A stretch of DNA of 7,407 nt from Solobacterium sp. (GTDB lineage: Bacteria > Bacillota_I > Bacilli_A > Erysipelotrichales > Erysipelotrichaceae). The stretch spans positions 1 through 7,407 of the forward strand of contig JAEEYJ010000174.1 of assembly GCA_016291725.1 (NCBI GenBank), read 5' to 3'. Positions 4,936 to 7,407 of this stretch are shown in pieces (the first letter of the stretch is position 1; each line of letters starts with the position of its first letter). Under the pieces are notes generated by a model, which made no database searches, was not told where the DNA came from, and saw nothing but the letters and a program-made list of their open reading frames with translations. Position numbers and translations under genes: made by a program.

Positions 4936-6159
4936 ATGAGCGAAAACACGGTTTCCAGGCCGCAGGAGAGAAGAAACATACTGAGCTTCCTCTTTCCTTC
5001 CGGTACGGACAGATACATCAATATTGCAGTCATGTGGCTTGCCGTATTCGGCACACTGATGATCGGAAGCGCGTCCATGGGACTTGCGGTTTCCAATCCG
5101 ATCTATCTGCCGGTTACGGTTGCGAAACAGATCATCTTCATTCTGATCGGCTATTTTGTCATGGTGCAGATGATGCGGCGCTTTTCCTTCCGCCTTCTCC
5201 ATTCGCAGACATTCGGACTGATCATCGTCGGCATCGCATTCCTGCTGTTCCTGGCATCGCTCTTCGATTTCAACGGTTCCGGCTCCAAAGCGTGGATTCT
5301 GCTGCCGATCGGCATTACGCAGGTAACGCTGCAGCCTTCGGAGTTCGCCAAGGTTGCGCTGATTCTGATCATTGCGGCGTATACCGGCGATGTAAAGAAG
5401 ACCTTCAAGGACAAAAACTATATCTGGAAGCGTCCGTTCTTCATCGGTCTGGGCTATGCGTTCATCGTTCTGGTTCTTCAGCATGACTTCGGTTCTGCGG
5501 TTGTCATGGGTACGATCTGTGTCGTATGCATTCTGATACCGTCGCATCCGCAGCTGCGTTCGTTCCAGAAGTTCATCGGCTGGTTCTATGCCGTGGGCAT
5601 GCTGTTTGCTGTATTCCTGCTGTCACCGCTCGGTGAGCCGGTCATCCGTCATCTGCCTTTGGAAGACTACCAGATCTCCCGGATCCTGAGTGCAATCGAT
5701 CCGTTCCAGGATCAGTACAATACGGGATATCAGTTGATTCTCGGTCTGATTGCTTTTGCGGCAGGCGGCTGGAAAGGGCTGGGATACGGTGCTTCGGTCA
5801 GGAAGTACACCCGCTTCCCGGCAGCCAATACAGACTTCATTCTGGCCATCATTGTCGAGGAACTGGGCATCTTCGGTTTCCTGGCAGTGATGATTCCCTA
5901 TACGATCATTGTCGTTCAGCTGTTCCGCTATGCACTGAAGATGCGGAGTGAACAGGGAAAGATCATCCTGGTCGGCGTAGCGATGTATATCGTGATCCAC
6001 TCGCTGTTCAATATCGGCGGTGTTACAGGACTGATTCCGCTGACAGGTGTTCCGCTGCTGATGATTTCATCCGGCGGATCTTCCACCATGTCGCTGATGG
6101 CAGCCCTGGGCATTGCGCAGGCTGTCATTCTGCGCTGGAACCGGGGAGAGTTCCAGTGA
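4936..6159 (+). CDS. SEDS peptidoglycan glycosyltransferase, FtsW/RodA/SpoVE family
   Basis: 407 residues, polytopic (about ten membrane segments), polymerising lipid II into glycan strands together with a class B penicillin-binding protein. Visible: a cytoplasmic tail (1-26); first segment about 27-50; GSKAWI (116-121) and QPSEFAK (133-139); QHDFGSA (182-188); RILSAIDPF (249-257) and GYQLI (264-268); then NTDF (298-301) with Asp300 aligned to the catalytic Asp of RodA and FtsW, and EELG (308-311); and finally NIGGVTGLIPLTGVPL (359-374) with ISSGGSS (377-383). The usual YGGSS is SGGSS here. FtsW and RodA roles cannot be separated by eye; the ending leans towards FtsW/SpoVE. The start is ATG 4936: an in-frame TAG at 4900-4902 and no ATG, GTG or TTG in between exclude a longer protein. 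There is no real Shine-Dalgarno site (AGAG only three bases away), which fits leaderless translation. First gene of an operon with rsmD and coaD. Confidence 0.95.
   Translation: MSENTVSRPQERRNILSFLFPSGTDRYINIAVMWLAVFGTLMIGSASMGLAVSNPIYLPVTVAKQIIFILIGYFVMVQMMRRFSFRLLHSQTFGLIIVGIAFLLFLASLFDFNGSGSKAWILLPIGITQVTLQPSEFAKVALILIIAAYTGDVKKTFKDKNYIWKRPFFIGLGYAFIVLVLQHDFGSAVVMGTICVVCILIPSHPQLRSFQKFIGWFYAVGMLFAVFLLSPLGEPVIRHLPLEDYQISRILSAIDPFQDQYNTGYQLILGLIAFAAGGWKGLGYGASVRKYTRFPAANTDFILAIIVEELGIFGFLAVMIPYTIIVVQLFRYALKMRSEQGKIILVGVAMYIVIHSLFNIGGVTGLIPLTGVPLLMISSGGSSTMSLMAALGIAQAVILRWNRGEFQ
6143..6150 (+). promoter_or_regulatory. rsmD: Shine-Dalgarno site selecting the GTG start of rsmD
   Basis: GGGGAGAG inside the last codons of the SEDS gene, five bases before GTG 6156. 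Together with the conserved MRIIAG start of RsmD proteins it fixes GTG as the start. Confidence 0.75.
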
Positions 6160-6716
6160 GGATCATTGCCGGAGAATGGTCTTCCCGGAGGCTGAAAACG
6201 CTTAGCGGAACAGAAACCAGGCCTACCCTGGACAAAGTCCGCGGAGCGGTGTTTTCCTCCCTGGGCGGCTTCTTTGAGGGCGGTGCTATACTTGATCTTT
6301 ACGGCGGCAGCGGTGCTGTAGCCCTGGAAGCGCTGAGCCGGGGATTCGGGTCCGCTGTGATCTGTGATAAAAGCAAGGATGCTGTAAGGATCATCCGGGA
6401 GAACGTATCCTCCCTGCAGGCGCAGGAACGCTGCCGGATCCTGTCTATGGAGGACAGGAAAGCGCTGGCTGTGCTGGCAGGGGAGAAGGCGGTATTCGAT
6501 CTGGTGTATCTGGATCCGCCGTACGCAAAGCAGCACAACGAAGAAATCATCCGGTTCCTGTATGAAAACGGCATGATCGGCAGGAACGGCAGGATTGTCG
6601 TGGAATGCCTGAAGGAAGATGCACTGCCTGATGCGTGCGGGCAGATTGTGAAATACAAGGAAGCGGTGTACGGTATTACCCGCATTGTATACTACCGTCT
6701 GGAGGAGGAAACATGA
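6156..6716 (+). CDS. rsmD: 16S rRNA (guanine(966)-N(2))-methyltransferase RsmD
   Basis: Uses S-adenosylmethionine to methylate N2 of G966 (E. coli numbering) of 16S rRNA during small-subunit assembly. 186 residues, normal length. It starts with GTG and the family opening MRIIAG (1-6), followed by the substrate-side block TRPTLDKVR (21-29). ILDLYGGSGAVALEALSRG (45-63) is methyltransferase motif I; the common DLFAGSG is DLYGGSG here. The catalytic motif LDPPY is at 119-123, with Asp120 starting DPPY. The GTG overlaps the TGA of the upstream SEDS gene (GTGA, 6156-6159), and its own TGA overlaps the coaD ATG (ATGA, 6713-6716), so translation of all three is probably coupled. The rsmD-coaD pair is a frequent Bacillota arrangement (ylbH-coaD in B. 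subtilis). Confidence 0.96.
   Translation: MRIIAGEWSSRRLKTLSGTETRPTLDKVRGAVFSSLGGFFEGGAILDLYGGSGAVALEALSRGFGSAVICDKSKDAVRIIRENVSSLQAQERCRILSMEDRKALAVLAGEKAVFDLVYLDPPYAKQHNEEIIRFLYENGMIGRNGRIVVECLKEDALPDACGQIVKYKEAVYGITRIVYYRLEEET
6701..6708 (+). promoter_or_regulatory. coaD: Strong Shine-Dalgarno site of coaD
   Basis: GGAGGAGG ending four bases before ATG 6713, with the first GGAGG seven bases away. It selects this ATG over the in-frame upstream ATG at 6635, which lies inside rsmD. Confidence 0.85.
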
Positions 6717-7204
6717 AAGCTTGTTATCCGGGAACGTTTGATCCTATTACCAATGGTCATCTCGATGTCATTGAAAGAGCGTCCAGAATGTTCGATGAAC
6801 TGGATGTACTGATCATGCGCAATGTACGCAAGACCACCACATTTACAGAAGAAGAGCGCAAAAATATGCTTGAGAAAGCCATTGCGACGCTGCCTGATCA
6901 TGACAACATCCATGTACTGATCGGTACCGGCCTGACCGTGGAGATGGCCAGGAAAGTCGGTGCCCAGGCGATAGTCAGAGGCATCCGGGCTGTTACGGAC
7001 TATGAATATGAACTTCAGCAGGCAACGGGCAACCAGGTGCTTGCACCGGAAATTGAGACCATGTTCATCATCGCCCGGCCGGAATACTCGTTCCTGAGTT
7101 CTTCGATCGTCAAGGAAATCGCTTTCTACGATGGAGACATCTCTGCTTTTATTCCGGATGTTATTCTGGATGAGATCCATGGGAAACTGACACAGAAACA
7201 GTAA
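6713..7204 (+). CDS. coaD: Phosphopantetheine adenylyltransferase
   Basis: Joins ATP and 4'-phosphopantetheine to make dephospho-CoA, the penultimate step of coenzyme A synthesis, in the cytoplasm. 163 residues, standard for this hexameric enzyme. Visible: YPGTFDPITNGHLDVI (5-20), with Thr8 and the nucleotidyltransferase GHxxH-type motif reduced to NGHL, as is normal for CoaD; Lys40 in the phosphopantetheine-site region; RGIRAVTDYEYE (89-100); and the C-terminal YSFLSSSIVKEIA block (125-137) with the ATP-site SSSxxKE. No key residue appears to be missing. It follows rsmD with an ATGA overlap and is the last gene of the operon before a weak hairpin. Confidence 0.97.
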   Translation: MKACYPGTFDPITNGHLDVIERASRMFDELDVLIMRNVRKTTTFTEEERKNMLEKAIATLPDHDNIHVLIGTGLTVEMARKVGAQAIVRGIRAVTDYEYELQQATGNQVLAPEIETMFIIARPEYSFLSSSIVKEIAFYDGDISAFIPDVILDEIHGKLTQKQ

Positions 7205-7237
7205 AAGAGTGCAGCCCCATGGCGCAGGCTGCATTTT
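7203..7237 (+). terminator. Weak hairpin after coaD, possible terminator
   Basis: TGCAGCC (7210-7216) pairs with GGCTGCA (7227-7233) around a ten-base loop, followed by only four T. The A-run at 7203-7206 could extend pairing with the T-run. It begins at the coaD stop. With a short T-run and large loop it may be an attenuating or leaky terminator. Confidence 0.5.
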
Positions 7238-7253
7238 CCGAAGGAGACGGACT

Positions 7254-7407
7254 ATGGCAAAAAGAACACCGGTAAAATGGATGATCAGTGTCCTGATGTA
7301 CTGTGCAGGGCTCCTTTGCCTTGCGCTGGGCGTTGCGTTCTCCGCCAATGCCGGCCTGGGCATCTCTCCGGTCAACTCCCTGCCGTATGTCATTGCGTCA
7401 TGCCTGG
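7254..7407 (+). CDS. YczE/YyaS/YitT-like membrane protein, N-terminal part (3' end outside window)
   Basis: Only 51 codons are visible. The protein starts MAKRTPVKWMISVLMY and has a first membrane segment at about 10-29, followed by NAGLGISPVNSLPYVIAS. A small-residue LGxSPxxSLPYV pattern after the first helix is characteristic of YczE-like transporters or membrane proteins of unknown function; this assignment rests on that short motif. The start is supported by AAGGAGA at 7241-7247, six bases before ATG 7254. It is 49 bp after coaD beyond a weak hairpin, so it could be partly cotranscribed with the operon. Confidence 0.7.
   Translation, partial: MAKRTPVKWMISVLMYCAGLLCLALGVAFSANAGLGISPVNSLPYVIASCL

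Noticed and set aside
4864..5547. 227-codon minus-strand open frame opposite the SEDS gene
   Set aside because: The composition is rich in Arg, Asp, Glu and Asn, as expected for the reverse of membrane-helix codons; it overlaps the real gene and both divergent promoters.
6635..6712. Longer coaD start inside rsmD
   Set aside because: CoaD proteins begin just before the YPGTFDP motif, and GGAGGAGG sits right before ATG 6713.

Overview
This window looks like an ordinary chromosomal housekeeping segment of a low-to-mid-GC Bacillota (Firmicutes) bacterium. A member of the Erysipelotrichia is my best guess, from the style of the RNase J, type 2 deformylase and ROK proteins, but that is an inference without a search. 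Base composition and codon use look even throughout. I see no mobile element, CRISPR array, tRNA or rRNA. TGA ends ftsW, rsmD and the ROK gene and all tryptophans are TGG, so the standard stop code applies.

Layout. (1) Bases 1-618: the C-terminal part of 6-phosphofructokinase (+), entering from the left edge and ending at a strong, probably bidirectional hairpin terminator. (2) Bases 632-2339, minus strand: a membrane protein of the YwaF/TMEM164 type followed 17 bp downstream by a ROK-family sugar kinase, a likely two-gene operon. The ROK gene has an imperfect copy of its own last codons just past its stop. (3) Bases 2366-4271, minus strand: a long RNase J gene with its own extended -10 promoter and a short hairpin terminator. 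(4) Bases 4274-4889, minus strand: peptide deformylase (type 2). (5) Bases 4920-7237, plus strand, divergent from def: a SEDS cell-wall polymerase (FtsW/RodA/SpoVE), rsmD and coaD, with 4-bp stop/start overlaps at both junctions. (6) Base 7254 to the right edge: the start of a YczE/YitT-like membrane protein.

How they fit together. The products cover glycolysis (PfkA, perhaps the ROK kinase), mRNA decay (RNase J), N-terminal processing of new proteins (Def), septal or lateral wall synthesis (SEDS protein), 16S rRNA methylation (RsmD) and coenzyme A synthesis (CoaD). def near an RNase J gene, and rsmD next to coaD, are recurrent Bacillota neighbourhoods (in B. subtilis ykrB near rnjA, ylbH next to coaD).

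I did not find a new biological system. The points most worth a second look are modest: a ROK kinase lacking all four zinc ligands; the duplicated ROK tail; two membrane-protein genes (ftsW-like and YwaF-like) whose -10 boxes lie so close to the ATG that the mRNAs may be leaderless; and changed effector-site residues in PfkA.
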